Shown here piece by piece: positions 16,330 through 25,438 of a stretch of DNA of 64,000 bases. Origin of the DNA: Thalassococcus profundi (GTDB taxonomy: Bacteria > Pseudomonadota > Alphaproteobacteria > Rhodobacterales > Rhodobacteraceae). The position numbers were made by a program, and so were the translations under genes. How positions within the stretch are numbered: the first letter of the stretch is position 1; each line of letters begins with the position of its first letter. Below the pieces are notes generated by a model. The model was given only the letters and a program-made list of their open reading frames with translations, did not search any database and was not told the origin of the DNA. Location of the stretch: assembly GCF_003344785.1 (NCBI RefSeq), contig NZ_QPMK01000011.1, positions 58,645-122,644 of the forward strand. The letters are read 5' to 3'.

Positions 16330-17529
16330 ATGTCCGATACAGTCCGCGCCAAAGCCGAAGCCTCCGTCGCCATGGTTGACGAGGTCAACGCGCTTGTCCT
16401 GCCCGAACCCAAAGACGCTGACGCCGTGGTGCCGTTGGCGCAGGCCGACGCGCCGGTGGGCGAAGAGATCAGGTCGCGGATGGCCGAGATCGACATGGCC
16501 GACACCCAGAGCATCGTGTCCTTCGGCTCTGCGGCGCAGTCCGAGCTGCAGGAGATCAGCCAGGCGATGCTGCAGGACGTGCGCAACAAGGACGTGGGGC
16601 CCGCGGGCGACTCCCTGCGCACCATCGTCAGCGCCATCCGCGGCTTTTCCGTCTCCGAACTCGACGTGCGACGCGAACGCAGCTGGTGGGAAAAGCTGCT
16701 GGGCCGTGCCGCGCCCTTTGCCAAATTCACCGCAAAATTCGAGGATGTGCAGGGCCAGATCGACCGCATCACCGACGATCTGTTGAAGCACGAGCACACG
16801 CTTCTGAAGGACATCAAGTCGCTCGACATGCTGTATGAAAAGACGCTGCAGTTCTACGACGAACTGGCGCTTTACATCGCCGCCGGAGAGGCCAAGCTGG
16901 CCGAGATCGACGGCACCGACATCCCCGCCAAGGAGGCCGAGGTGAAGGCCGCCGCCGAGAACGACCAGGTGATGAAGGCGCAGGAGCTGCGCGACCTGCG
17001 CGCCGCCCGTGACGACCTGGAACGCCGGGTGCACGACCTGAAACTGACACGGCAGGTGACGATGCAGTCGCTGCCATCGATCCGGCTGGTGCAGGAAAAC
17101 GACAAGAGCCTGGTGACGAAGATCAACTCGACCCTCGTCAACACCGTGCCGCTCTGGGAAACCCAGCTGGCGCAGGCGGTCACCATCCAGCGCTCGGCGG
17201 AGGCGGCGTCGGCCGTCCGCGATGCCAACGACCTGACCAACGAGCTCTTGACCTCGAATGCCAAGAACCTGCGCGACAGCAACAAGATGATCCGCGAAGA
17301 AATGGAGCGCGGGGTCTTCGACATCGAAGCGGTCAAGCAGGCCAATGCCGACCTGATCGGCACCATCAACGAAAGCCTGCAGATCGCCGACGAGGGCAAG
17401 GCCCGCCGCGCCGCCGCCGAGGCCGAGCTGCAGAAGATGGAAGCCGAGCTGCGCGACACGCTGGCGTCGGCCAAGGCCCGGCGCGATGGCGTGGGCGACA
17501 ACGCCGGCACAGCGGTTCCCAAGGGATGA
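16330..17529 (+). CDS. telA: TelA-family (toxic anion resistance) protein
   Basis: A 399-residue soluble, strongly helical protein. The TelA core runs from about residue 55 to 370 and includes YEKTLQFYDELALYIAAGE, the LPSIRLVQENDKSLVTKINS block and the LWETQLAQAVTIQRS segment, followed by a long coiled coil. TelA (KlaA/YceH-like) was named for tellurite resistance on plasmids, but chromosomal copies are linked more broadly to envelope or antimicrobial stress. The biochemical activity is unknown. Four bases of overlap with the next gene and tight spacing upstream place it at the heart of the cluster. Confidence 0.88.
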   Translation: MSDTVRAKAEASVAMVDEVNALVLPEPKDADAVVPLAQADAPVGEEIRSRMAEIDMADTQSIVSFGSAAQSELQEISQAMLQDVRNKDVGPAGDSLRTIVSAIRGFSVSELDVRRERSWWEKLLGRAAPFAKFTAKFEDVQGQIDRITDDLLKHEHTLLKDIKSLDMLYEKTLQFYDELALYIAAGEAKLAEIDGTDIPAKEAEVKAAAENDQVMKAQELRDLRAARDDLERRVHDLKLTRQVTMQSLPSIRLVQENDKSLVTKINSTLVNTVPLWETQLAQAVTIQRSAEAASAVRDANDLTNELLTSNAKNLRDSNKMIREEMERGVFDIEAVKQANADLIGTINESLQIADEGKARRAAAEAELQKMEAELRDTLASAKARRDGVGDNAGTAVPKG

Positions 17530-18500
17530 GACCCGGTCGCTGGGGCACGCGGGCCGCTTTGGTCCTGACGGCGATCGCGGCGCTTTCGGCCTGCGATCCG
17601 GCACCGCCCGCCCCGCCGGACACCAAACCGCAGGCGCGGCCCGACCGGCCCGCGCCGTCGCCGCGCAAGCCGCCCGAAGCGCCGCGCCGGTCCGAAGCCA
17701 GCCAGGCGCTCGAACAGTATTACAACCGCGTGCAGGCCGACCTGCTGTCGCGCGGGCTCTTGCGCACCGACGGCGGCGGGGTGGACACGCCCTTTACCGA
17801 CGCCATGCTGGTGCGCAATTTCGAACGCATCGCGCTGGAAGAGGAATACGTCCGCGGCGCCGGCTTCCGGCCCTCGTCGGACCGCGACGGGCGGGTCAAG
17901 AAATGGACCCAGCCGGTCCGCGTCACCGCCGAGTTCGGTGCCTCGGTCGATGCCCCGTCGCGCCGCCGCGACGCCGAAAAGCTGGCGGGATACGTGGCCC
18001 GTCTGGCGCGGGTCACCGGCCATTCGATCACCATGTCCGACGCGTCGCCGAATTTCCACGTTCTGTTCATGGGCGAAGACGACATGGCCGGCGTCAAACC
18101 CCGGGTCAAGCAACTGGTGCCCGAGGCCAGCGATGCATCGCTTTCGATTTTCGACCGGCTGCCGCGCGCGATCCATTGCCTTGTCATCGCCTTTTCCGAC
18201 CGGCAGGGCGGTTATGACTACGACCAGGCCATCGCCCTGATCCGCGCCGAACATCCCGACCTGCTGACGCAGTCGTGCATCCACGAGGAGGTGGCACAGG
18301 GGTTGGGCGTCGGCAATGATAGCCCCTCGGCGCGACCCTCGATCTTCAACGACGACGACGAATTCGCGCTGCTCACCACCCACGACGAGTTGCTGCTGCG
18401 CATCCTCTACGACCCGCGCCTGCGCCCCGGCATGACCAAGGACGAGGCGCTTCCCATCGCCGCCGAGATCGCCGCCGGGCTCACCGGCGGACCCAGCTGA
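17526..18500 (+). CDS. DUF2927 lipoprotein
   Basis: A 324-residue protein with a signal peptide ending in a lipobox (LTAIAALSAC), then a Pro/Arg-rich linker of about 35 residues and a DUF2927-like domain. The domain contains VRVTAEFGAS, the SPNFHVLFMGEDD block and a conserved C-terminal part with IHEEVAQGLG, SIFNDDDEF and LRPGMTKDEA. IHEEVAQ superficially resembles a zinc-protease HExx start, but no second histidine follows at the HExxH position. The Cys points to a periplasmic, membrane-anchored protein. It overlaps telA by four bases, giving the cluster an extracytoplasmic component. Confidence 0.75.
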   Translation: MRPGRWGTRAALVLTAIAALSACDPAPPAPPDTKPQARPDRPAPSPRKPPEAPRRSEASQALEQYYNRVQADLLSRGLLRTDGGGVDTPFTDAMLVRNFERIALEEEYVRGAGFRPSSDRDGRVKKWTQPVRVTAEFGASVDAPSRRRDAEKLAGYVARLARVTGHSITMSDASPNFHVLFMGEDDMAGVKPRVKQLVPEASDASLSIFDRLPRAIHCLVIAFSDRQGGYDYDQAIALIRAEHPDLLTQSCIHEEVAQGLGVGNDSPSARPSIFNDDDEFALLTTHDELLLRILYDPRLRPGMTKDEALPIAAEIAAGLTGGPS

Positions 18501-18526
18501 CACGTATACTGCAGAAGGATAAATCC

Positions 18527-19645
18527 ATGGGCATTTTCGATTTCCTGTCCGGCCAGTTCATCGACGTCATCCACTGGACCGACGACACCCGCGACACCAT
18601 GGTCTGGCGCTTCGAACGCGAAGGCCACGAGATCAAGTACGGCGCCAAGCTGACGGTACGCGAAGGGCAGGCGGCGGTCTTCGTACACGAGGGCCAGCTG
18701 GCGGATGTGTTCACCCCGGGTCTCTACATGCTCGAGACCAACAACATGCCGATCATGACCTCGCTCCAGCATTGGGACCACGGCTTCAAGAGCCCGTTCA
18801 AGTCCGAGGTCTATTTCGTCAACACGACGCGTTTCAACGATCTCAAGTGGGGCACCAAGAACCCGATCATGGCGCGCGATCCGGAATTCGGCCCGGTGCG
18901 GCTGCGCGCCTTCGGCACCTATTCGATCCGTGTCACCGATCCGGCGAAGTTCCTGGTCGAGATCGTCGGCACCGACGGCGAGTTCACCCGCGACGAGATC
19001 AGCTACCAGATCCGCAACATCATCGTGCAGGAGGTGAGCCGCGTGCTGGCCGGCTCCGGCATCCCGGTGCTCGACATGGCCGCCAACACCGGCGACCTGG
19101 GCAAGCTGGTGGCCTCCGAAGTGTCGAAGACGCTGGCGACCTACGGCCTGACCATGCCCGAGATGTATATCGAGAACATCTCGCTGCCCCCCGCCGTCGA
19201 ACAGGCGCTGGACAAACGCACGTCCATGGGCCTCGCGGGCGATCTGGGGAAGTTCACGCAGTATTCCGCGGCAGAGGCGATGACGGCCGCGGCGAGCAAT
19301 CCGGCGGGTGGCGGCATGGCCGCGGGCCTCGGCGCCGGCATGGGCATGGCGATGGCCAACCAGATGGCGAACCAGGGCCCCTGGGGCCAGGCTCCCGCGA
19401 CGCAGCAGCCTGCTGCAGCCGCGCCGCCGCCGCCGCCGGTCGAGCATGTCTGGCACGTGGCCGAGAACGGCCAGACCAAGGGCCCGTTTTCCCGCGCCGC
19501 CCTGGGCCGCATGGCCAGCGCCGGAGAGATAAGCCGCGAAACCTATGTCTGGACCGCCGGCCAGGACGGCTGGATGCGCGCCGAGGACGTGACCGAGCTT
19601 GCGCAACTCTTCACCGTGATGCCGCCGCCCCCGCCCGGCAGCTGA
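18527..19645 (+). CDS. SPFH-domain protein with C-terminal GYF_2 domain
   Basis: A 372-residue protein. The first about 230 residues form an SPFH/band-7 domain of the YdjI (virion-core-protein-like) type, starting MGIFDFLSGQFIDVIHWTDD and including VYFVNTTRFNDLKWGT and FGTYSIRVTDPAKF. An Ala/Gly/Met-rich linker follows, then a proline tract (about 305-315) and a GYF_2-like domain (VWHVAENGQTKGPFSR to TYVWTAGQDGW). SPFH proteins oligomerise on membranes; GYF-type domains bind proline-rich ligands. In Bacillus subtilis YdjI works with YdjG/YdjH and PspA at the membrane; the zinc-ribbon gene at 20127 is the YdjG-like partner here. Confidence 0.85.
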   Translation: MGIFDFLSGQFIDVIHWTDDTRDTMVWRFEREGHEIKYGAKLTVREGQAAVFVHEGQLADVFTPGLYMLETNNMPIMTSLQHWDHGFKSPFKSEVYFVNTTRFNDLKWGTKNPIMARDPEFGPVRLRAFGTYSIRVTDPAKFLVEIVGTDGEFTRDEISYQIRNIIVQEVSRVLAGSGIPVLDMAANTGDLGKLVASEVSKTLATYGLTMPEMYIENISLPPAVEQALDKRTSMGLAGDLGKFTQYSAAEAMTAAASNPAGGGMAAGLGAGMGMAMANQMANQGPWGQAPATQQPAAAAPPPPPVEHVWHVAENGQTKGPFSRAALGRMASAGEISRETYVWTAGQDGWMRAEDVTELAQLFTVMPPPPPGS

Positions 19646-19658
19646 ACGGGGCGCACCG

Positions 19659-20084
19659 ATGACCCGACGCCGCGCGACGATCCTGCTGCACTGGACGAAT
19701 TTCGTCCTGCTGATCCTGCTGGTAGCGGGCGGCACCGGCAGCGCGGCGCTGGTCTGGGCCTTAGTTCTGACCGCGCTCGCCATGACCGCGATCGCCGTGA
19801 GCCAAGGGCTGATGACGCGGCCCGGCCCAAAGCTCGACGGCATAGCCCGCACCGCACACCCCTGGATGCACCGCGGTATGTACGCGCTGATGGTCTATGT
19901 GGCACTGGTCGCCGCCGCGTACCAGCTGGGCGCCCCGCTGCCCGGCCCCGACATTTCGCTGGCGCTGATGATCCTGCTCTCGGCCTCCTCCCTGCACGCG
20001 ATATTCCACCTCTGGCGCCACACCGCGTTGGGCGACGGGGCGCTGCGGATCATCACGCCGCGGGCGCTTCACAAGGTCCTCTGA
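19659..20084 (+). CDS. b561-like integral membrane protein
   Basis: A 141-residue protein with four predicted helices. Histidine placement resembles bacterial cytochrome b561 (CybB): LLHWTNF in helix 1, HPWMHRGMYALM at helix 3 and SSLHAIFHLWRH in helix 4, followed by a b561-like end (LRIITPRALHK). It is somewhat shorter than typical CybB. If haem is bound, it would be a quinol-linked electron carrier. It starts 13 bp after the SPFH gene, so it is probably co-transcribed, but its place in the system is unexplained. Confidence 0.6.
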   Translation: MTRRRATILLHWTNFVLLILLVAGGTGSAALVWALVLTALAMTAIAVSQGLMTRPGPKLDGIARTAHPWMHRGMYALMVYVALVAAAYQLGAPLPGPDISLALMILLSASSLHAIFHLWRHTALGDGALRIITPRALHKVL

Positions 20085-20126
20085 CCTTGCCATCCTGCGC
20101 AAACCCGCCGACCGGAGCCTGACCGC

Positions 20127-21236
20127 ATGACCGATACCCCGCCCCCTGCCCCGATCCAGGAACACCGCTTTGGCTGCGGCCAGTGCGGCGCCGACCTGCG
20201 CTTCGATCCCGGCACCGGAGAGCTCAAGTGCGACCACTGCGGCAACACCGAAGAGGTCCGCGAGGCCGGTCCCTGGGCGGGCGGCATCAAGGAGCTGGAT
20301 TTCCGCACCGCGCTCGACAACCTTCTGCCCGCGCAGGAGATCGAGGAAACGCGCGTGTCCACCTGTCCCAACTGCGCCGCGCAGGTGGAGTTCGACGCCG
20401 ACACCCATGCCGCCGAATGCCCGTTCTGCGCGACGCCCGTGGTCACCGACACCGGCACCCACCGCCATATCAAGCCGCGCGGCCTGCTGCCTTTCCGCCT
20501 CGACGAGGAAGCGGCGCGCGCCGCCATGACCGGCTGGCTGGGCAGCCTGTGGTTCGCGCCGAACGGGCTCAAGGATTATGCCCGCAAGGGACGGCGGATG
20601 CAGGGCATCTACGTGCCCTACTGGACCTTCGATGCCGACACCAAGTCGCGCTACATCGGCGAACGCGGCACGGTCTATCACGAAACGCGCACGGTCATGC
20701 GCGACGGCAAACCCACGACTGTCACCGTGCAAAAGGTGCGCTGGCGCCCGGCAAGCGGCCGCGTCGCGCGGTTCTTCGACGACGTGCTGGTGCTGGCCTC
20801 GACCAGCCTGCCCAAACGCTATACCGATGCCTTGCCACCCTGGGACCTGACCGCGCTCGAACCCTACCGCCCCGAATTCATCGCCGGTTTCCGGGCCGAA
20901 GGCTACACGGTGCAGCTTCAGGACGGTTTCACCGAGGCGCGGCAGATCATGGACCGGCAGATCGAACGCGACGTGAAATTCGATATCGGCGGCGACCGGC
21001 AGCGGGTGCATTCGGTCGATACCGACGTCAAGGACGTGACCTTCAAGCACATCCTGCTGCCGGTCTGGCTGGCCGCCTACAAGTATCGCGGCACCACCTA
21101 CCGCTTCGTCGTCAATGGCCAGAGCGGGCGGGTACAGGGCGAACGGCCGTGGTCCGCCTGGAAGATCGCCTTTGCCGTGCTGCTGGGCCTGATCGTGGCA
21201 GGCGGGATCGGCTACGTGGTGGCGATGAACCAATGA
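20127..21236 (+). CDS. zinc-ribbon membrane protein (YdjG/TFIIB-type zinc ribbon-like)
   Basis: A 369-residue protein. Two zinc ribbons open it: CGQCGADLRF with CDHCG, and CPNCAAQ with CPFC (about residues 15-100). A beta-rich middle region follows (YVPYWTFDADTKSRYIGERG, VRWRPASGRV) and one C-terminal membrane helix (AFAVLLGLIVAGGIGYVVAM). The length and order match proteins annotated as primosomal-N'-like or TFIIB-type zinc ribbon that neighbour SPFH genes, including B. subtilis YdjG. It is the last gene of the co-directional run; 61 bp separate it from the sugar kinase. Confidence 0.75.
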   Translation: MTDTPPPAPIQEHRFGCGQCGADLRFDPGTGELKCDHCGNTEEVREAGPWAGGIKELDFRTALDNLLPAQEIEETRVSTCPNCAAQVEFDADTHAAECPFCATPVVTDTGTHRHIKPRGLLPFRLDEEAARAAMTGWLGSLWFAPNGLKDYARKGRRMQGIYVPYWTFDADTKSRYIGERGTVYHETRTVMRDGKPTTVTVQKVRWRPASGRVARFFDDVLVLASTSLPKRYTDALPPWDLTALEPYRPEFIAGFRAEGYTVQLQDGFTEARQIMDRQIERDVKFDIGGDRQRVHSVDTDVKDVTFKHILLPVWLAAYKYRGTTYRFVVNGQSGRVQGERPWSAWKIAFAVLLGLIVAGGIGYVVAMNQ

Positions 21237-21297
21237 CCGGCTTGCCCTTGCAGGCCAAGCGCGGCTAGTTAGCGCAAACATCTGGGAGGAGACCGCG

Positions 21298-22200
21298 ATG
21301 ATCCTGTGCTGCGGAGAAGCGTTGATCGACATGTTGCCGCGCGAAACCGCCGACGGCGCACCGGCCTTTGCGCCGCTGTCGGGCGGCGCGGTGTTCAACA
21401 CCGCCATGGCGCTGGGACGGCTGGGGGCGCCCGCGGGCTATTTCGGCGGCCTCTCCACCGATCTTTTCGGCCTGCAACTCTGCGCCACGCTCGACGCCTC
21501 GCACGTCGATTACAGCCTGGCGCCGCGGTCCGAACGGCCCACGACGCTGGCCTTCGTCACGCTGGTGGACGGCCACGCGAAATACGCCTTCTACGATGAG
21601 AACACTGCGGGCCGGATGCTGTCCGAAGGCGATCTGCCGGTGCTGGACGACGACGTTTCCGCGCTCTTCTTCGGCGGCATCAGCCTGGTGTCGGAACCGG
21701 CCGCAGACACCTATGCCGCCTTTTGTGCGCGCGAAGCCGGCAGCCGGGTGGTGATGATCGACCCGAACATCCGCCCCGGCTTCATCACCCACGAGCCGCG
21801 CTACCGCGCCCGGCTGTCGGACATGCTGGCGATGGCAGACATCGTCAAGGTGTCGGACGAGGACATGGACTGGCTGGGCACGACCCCCGGCGAGCTGATC
21901 GACGGCGGCACCGCACTGGTGCTCGTGACCCGTGGGGCCGAGGGTGTCGATGCCCATATCAATGGCGCGGAAATGCGCGTTGCGGCGCAAAAGGCGGTGG
22001 TGATCGACACGGTGGGCGCAGGCGACACGTTCAACGCCGGTCTTCTGGCTGGCTTGCACAAGGCCGGCCTGCTCACCCGCGATGCGCTGCGCTCTGCCAG
22101 CCTCGACGCGCTGCGCCCGGCGGTGGCATTGGGCGCGCAGGCGGCGGCCATCACGGTCAGCCGCGCCGGAGCGAACCCGCCCTGGGAGAGCGAGCTGTGA
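21298..22200 (+). CDS. PfkB-family carbohydrate kinase (fructokinase-like)
   Basis: A 300-residue ribokinase-fold sugar kinase. The first PfkB signature is represented by the [15 protein letters not shown] segment and the second by [15 protein letters not shown], whose Asp is the catalytic base. Overall it resembles bacterial fructokinases, but PfkB substrates cannot be assigned reliably from sequence. The ATG at 21298 is preceded by GGGAGGAGA. It overlaps the following dtd gene by four bases. Confidence 0.87.
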   Translation: MILCCGEALIDMLPRETADGAPAFAPLSGGAVFNTAMALGRLGAPAGYFGGLSTDLFGLQLCATLDASHVDYSLAPRSERPTTLAFVTLVDGHAKYAFYDENTAGRMLSEGDLPVLDDDVSALFFGGISLVSEPAADTYAAFCAREAGSRVVMIDPNIRPGFITHEPRYRARLSDMLAMADIVKVSDEDMDWLGTTPGELIDGGTALVLVTRGAEGVDAHINGAEMRVAAQKAVVIDTVGAGDTFNAGLLAGLHKAGLLTRDALRSASLDALRPAVALGAQAAAITVSRAGANPPWESEL

Positions 22201-22640
22201 GGGCGCTGCTGCAGCGCGTGACCCAGGCCAGCGTCACCGTCGAGGGAGCCGTGATCGGCGAGATCGGGCCGGGCCTGCTGATCCTTGTCTGCGCGATGCA
22301 GGGCGACACCGAGGCCGAGGCCGACAAGCTGGTGCAGAAAATCGTCAAGCTGCGCATCTTCAAGGACGAGGCGGGCAAGATGAACCTCAACCTGCGCGAC
22401 GCGGGCGGCGCAGCGCTGGTGGTGAGCCAGTTCACGCTCGCCGCCGACACGTCACGCGGCAACCGCCCCGGGTTCTCTCCGGCGGCCAGCCCGGACGACG
22501 GCAAGCGTCTTTACGAATACGTCGCCGGCAGGCTCCAGGCCGAGGGCATCGCCGTCGCAACCGGGCGTTTCGGCGCGGACATGGCCGTGGCGCTGGTCAA
22601 CGACGGGCCTGTGACGATCTGGCTCGATACCGCGTCTTAG
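22197..22640 (+). CDS. dtd: D-aminoacyl-tRNA deacylase
   Basis: A 147-residue enzyme that hydrolyses D-amino acids mischarged on tRNA. It starts with GTG at 22197, within the end of the kinase gene, and reads [17 protein letters not shown], the standard Dtd start. The SQFTLAAD motif and the C-terminal [11 protein letters not shown] motif, which form the cross-subunit active site, are intact. Its stop codon overlaps that of the convergent gene at 22637. Confidence 0.94.
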   Translation: MRALLQRVTQASVTVEGAVIGEIGPGLLILVCAMQGDTEAEADKLVQKIVKLRIFKDEAGKMNLNLRDAGGAALVVSQFTLAADTSRGNRPGFSPAASPDDGKRLYEYVAGRLQAEGIAVATGRFGADMAVALVNDGPVTIWLDTAS

Positions 22641-23047
22641 GCCGACACCCCCGGCTGCGGCAGGATCTGCACGCCGGAAATGCGCCACATCCCGCCTTGG
22701 TCCACCAGCCGGTATTCCAGCACATGGGTTTCCCCTTTCTGATCGCGGATGATCACGCGCTGCGCCATCTCGGCGCCGTCGGCCCGCAGGTCGCCAAAGG
22801 TCACGTCATCCGGGCGCCAGACCATCGGGTATCCGCGTTTCACCATCATCTCGAAATTTTGAGGGGTGCGGAACATGCCCTGGATATTGGGCGCGGCATA
22901 GTCGAATGCGGCGACGAAATCGTCCGCCAGAAAGGCATCGAGCTGGCTCTGGATGGTGTTTTCGATCTCGGCCTCGGGACCGGTCTGGGCAGGTGCGGCC
23001 TGCGCCAGGCCGATGACCGCGATCAGGACGTAGAAAAACTGTCTCAC
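22637..23047 (-). CDS. DUF4864-like secreted protein
   Basis: A 136-residue protein with a signal peptide ([21 protein letters not shown]) and a small alpha/beta domain with [29 protein letters not shown] and [20 protein letters not shown]. The pattern matches DUF4864, an NTF2-like domain of unknown function, likely periplasmic here. It is convergent with dtd, with overlapping stop codons. Confidence 0.75.
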   Translation of the reverse strand: MRQFFYVLIAVIGLAQAAPAQTGPEAEIENTIQSQLDAFLADDFVAAFDYAAPNIQGMFRTPQNFEMMVKRGYPMVWRPDDVTFGDLRADGAEMAQRVIIRDQKGETHVLEYRLVDQGGMWRISGVQILPQPGVSA

Positions 23048-23130
23048 TGGGGCGTCTCCTCGGCGACGGTGGGAAAGAGGGTATGTCCCCTTTCCCTTTC
23101 GTCAATCACGCAGACCGCCCGGCCCGAGTT

Positions 23131-24708
23131 TCAGGCCAGCTCTCCGGCCAACCCTTTTTCGATCAGCGCGATGGTCTCCTCGACGCCATAAAGCGCGATG
23201 AACCCGCCGAACCGCGGGCCCTGGGAGGCGCCCAGCAGCACCTCGTAAAGCGCCTTGAACCAGTCGCGCAGCGGTTCGAACCCGTGGTCCTTGCCGACGG
23301 CAAAGACCAGCGTCTGCAGCGCCTCGTCCTCGACCGGGCCGTCGTAGGCCTGAAGCCGCGCCGCAAGATCGCGCAACGCCGCCTCTTCCTTTTCGTCCGG
23401 CGCGCGGAAGACCTTTTTCGGCTTCACGAAATCCTCGTAGTAGCGGATCGCAAAGCCCGCCGCCTGGTCGAGGTCGGGGTTCTTCTCGGGCGAAGCATCG
23501 GGCGCGTAGCGCAGGATGAAGCCCCAGAGCGTCTCCTTGTCCTCGGCGCCCGAGACCGACGCGAGATTCAGAAGCATCGCGAAGGGCACGACCATCCGGC
23601 TTTCCGGCACGTCGCCGCCGTGGATGTGCCAGACCGGGTTGTTGATCTGCCCCGCCGCATCCTGCCCCGGAAAGGCGCGCAGCTGCTGGTGATATTCGTC
23701 CACCGCCTTGGGGATCACATCCCACCACAGCCGCTTGGCGGTCTTGGGCTTGAGATACATGAAATACGACAGCGACTCGGTGCTGGCGTAGGTCAGCCAT
23801 TCGTCGATCGACAGACCGTTGCCTTTGGACTTGCTGATCTTCTGACCCTGGTCGTCCAGGAAGAGCTCGTAAGTGAAGTGCTCGGGCGGCTTCACGCCCA
23901 GCGTCCGGCAGATGCCATCGTAGATCGGCGTGTTGGTGCTGTGATCCTTGCCGTACATCTCGAAATCGACGCCAAGCGCGGCCCAGCGGGCCCCGAAATC
24001 CGGTTTCCACTGCAATTTCACCTTGCCGCCGGTGACCGGCAGCGTCCATTCGCGCCCGTCCGCGTCGTCAAAGGTGATCTCGCCCTTGGCGGCGTCCACA
24101 TGCTTCATCGGCACGTAAAGCACCCGGCCGGTCTCGGGATGGATCGGCAGGAAGATCGAATAGGTCTGCTGCCGCTCGTCCCGCAGCGATTTCAGCATGA
24201 TCGCCATGAGGTCGTCGTACCGTTCAGCGCAGCGCAGCAGGATCTCGTCGAATTGTCCGCTGGCGTAGAATTCGGTGGCCGAGATGAACTCGTACTCGAA
24301 CCCGAAGGTGTCGAGGAACCGCCGGAGCATGGCGTTGTTGTGATGGCCGAAGCTTTCATGCGTCCCGAACGGGTCCGGCACCGAGGTCAGCGGCTTTTGC
24401 AGGTGTTCGTCCAGCGCGCGCGGGTTCGGCACGTTGTCGGGCACCTTGCGCATGCCGTCCACGTCGTCGGAAAAGCAGATCAGCCGGGTCGGGATGTCCG
24501 AAATCAGCTCGAAGGCGCGGCGGATCATCGTCGTCCGCGCGACCTCGCCGAAGGTGCCGATATGCGGCAGGCCGCTGGGGCCATAGCCGGTCTCGAACAG
24601 GACATACCCCTTCTCGGGCGGCGCTTTCTCGTAGCGTTTGAGCACCCGGCGCGCCTCTTCGAAAGGCCAGGCCTTCGAGGTCATCGCAGCGTCACGCAGT
24701 CCGGACAT
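23131..24708 (-). CDS. lysS: class I lysyl-tRNA synthetase
   Basis: A 525-residue class I LysRS, the archaeal-type enzyme that most alphaproteobacteria use in place of class II LysRS. The HIGH-type motif is in [16 protein letters not shown] (about residue 50) and the KMSKS-type motif is [11 protein letters not shown] (about 290). The C-terminal helical anticodon-binding domain is complete. A GGAG site precedes ATG 24708. The adjacent minus-strand gene (DUF4864) lies 83 bp downstream. Confidence 0.95.
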   Translation of the reverse strand: MSGLRDAAMTSKAWPFEEARRVLKRYEKAPPEKGYVLFETGYGPSGLPHIGTFGEVARTTMIRRAFELISDIPTRLICFSDDVDGMRKVPDNVPNPRALDEHLQKPLTSVPDPFGTHESFGHHNNAMLRRFLDTFGFEYEFISATEFYASGQFDEILLRCAERYDDLMAIMLKSLRDERQQTYSIFLPIHPETGRVLYVPMKHVDAAKGEITFDDADGREWTLPVTGGKVKLQWKPDFGARWAALGVDFEMYGKDHSTNTPIYDGICRTLGVKPPEHFTYELFLDDQGQKISKSKGNGLSIDEWLTYASTESLSYFMYLKPKTAKRLWWDVIPKAVDEYHQQLRAFPGQDAAGQINNPVWHIHGGDVPESRMVVPFAMLLNLASVSGAEDKETLWGFILRYAPDASPEKNPDLDQAAGFAIRYYEDFVKPKKVFRAPDEKEEAALRDLAARLQAYDGPVEDEALQTLVFAVGKDHGFEPLRDWFKALYEVLLGASQGPRFGGFIALYGVEETIALIEKGLAGELA

Positions 24709-24832
24709 GGGGATACTCCTTCAAGCGGGGCCATGCCGGCCCCGGGTCTCACGCGTCACTCCCTATTGCGGGCGGGGCGAAGCGTCAATATTCTGCGCCG
24801 CAACACCGCCGCCCCTTCAGAAAGGCCTTTCC

Positions 24833-25285
24833 GTGCAAGACACCATCACACGCAGCGACACGAACGACACCGCCGCCCATCCGATGAGCGCGCAGGACTG
24901 CCTGGTCGCGCTGATGATCGCGGTTTCGGCCTCGGACGAGGACATCCGCACGGCGGAGCTGGTGAAGATCCAGTCCGCCGTGAACAACCTCCCGATCTTC
25001 GCCGAATACGATGTCGACCGGATGAACGTCATGGCGCAGCTGGTCTTCGACCTCTTCGAACAGGAAGACGGGCTGGATGCGCTCTTTGGTCTCATTCGCA
25101 ACAACCTGCCCGAGCGGCTGAACGAAACCGCCTATGCGCTCTCCTGCGACGTGGCCGCCGCCGACGGCAAGCTGGGCGAGGCCGAACTGCGGCTGCTCGA
25201 GGAAATCCGCTACGAACTCGACCTCGACCGGCTGCATGCCGCCGCCATAGAACGCGGCGCCCGCGCCCGGCACATGCGCGGCTGA
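24833..25285 (+). CDS. TerB-like tellurite-resistance family protein
   Basis: A 150-residue helical protein with the duplicated acidic motif of TerB-like domains: ALMIAVSASDEDIRTAEL early and LSCDVAAADGKLGEAELRLL late, each placing Asp/Glu where TerB binds metal. The best start is GTG 24833 with AGAAAGG upstream; ATG 24884 is an alternative. TerB is part of the Ter metal/stress systems. It lies 3.6 kb from the TelA cluster, separated by unrelated genes. Confidence 0.75.
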   Translation: MQDTITRSDTNDTAAHPMSAQDCLVALMIAVSASDEDIRTAELVKIQSAVNNLPIFAEYDVDRMNVMAQLVFDLFEQEDGLDALFGLIRNNLPERLNETAYALSCDVAAADGKLGEAELRLLEEIRYELDLDRLHAAAIERGARARHMRG

Positions 25286-25438
25286 CGCAACCGGCAAGGA
25301 CGCCCGCACGGGTGGAGCGAGCGTGCGCCGGGTCGGGAATACCGGACTGGTTTTGCCGCGAGAATTGGGTACTCTGATACCAACGGGTTCATTTCACCCG
25401 TGACTTTTCAGACCGCCCATTTTTCCGGAGCTTTTTTC

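Noticed and set aside
15463-17604. Long minus-strand open frame opposite the XpaC2 and telA genes
   Set aside because: Mirror frame of conserved genes with no start signal and atypical composition.
17526-18500. Active zinc protease call for the DUF2927 lipoprotein
   Set aside because: HEEVAQG lacks the HExxH second histidine; an enzymatic role would be guesswork.
21237-21262. Terminator after the zinc-ribbon gene
   Set aside because: GCTTG/CAAGC can pair with a mismatch, but the stem is short and no T-run follows, so it was left out of the features.
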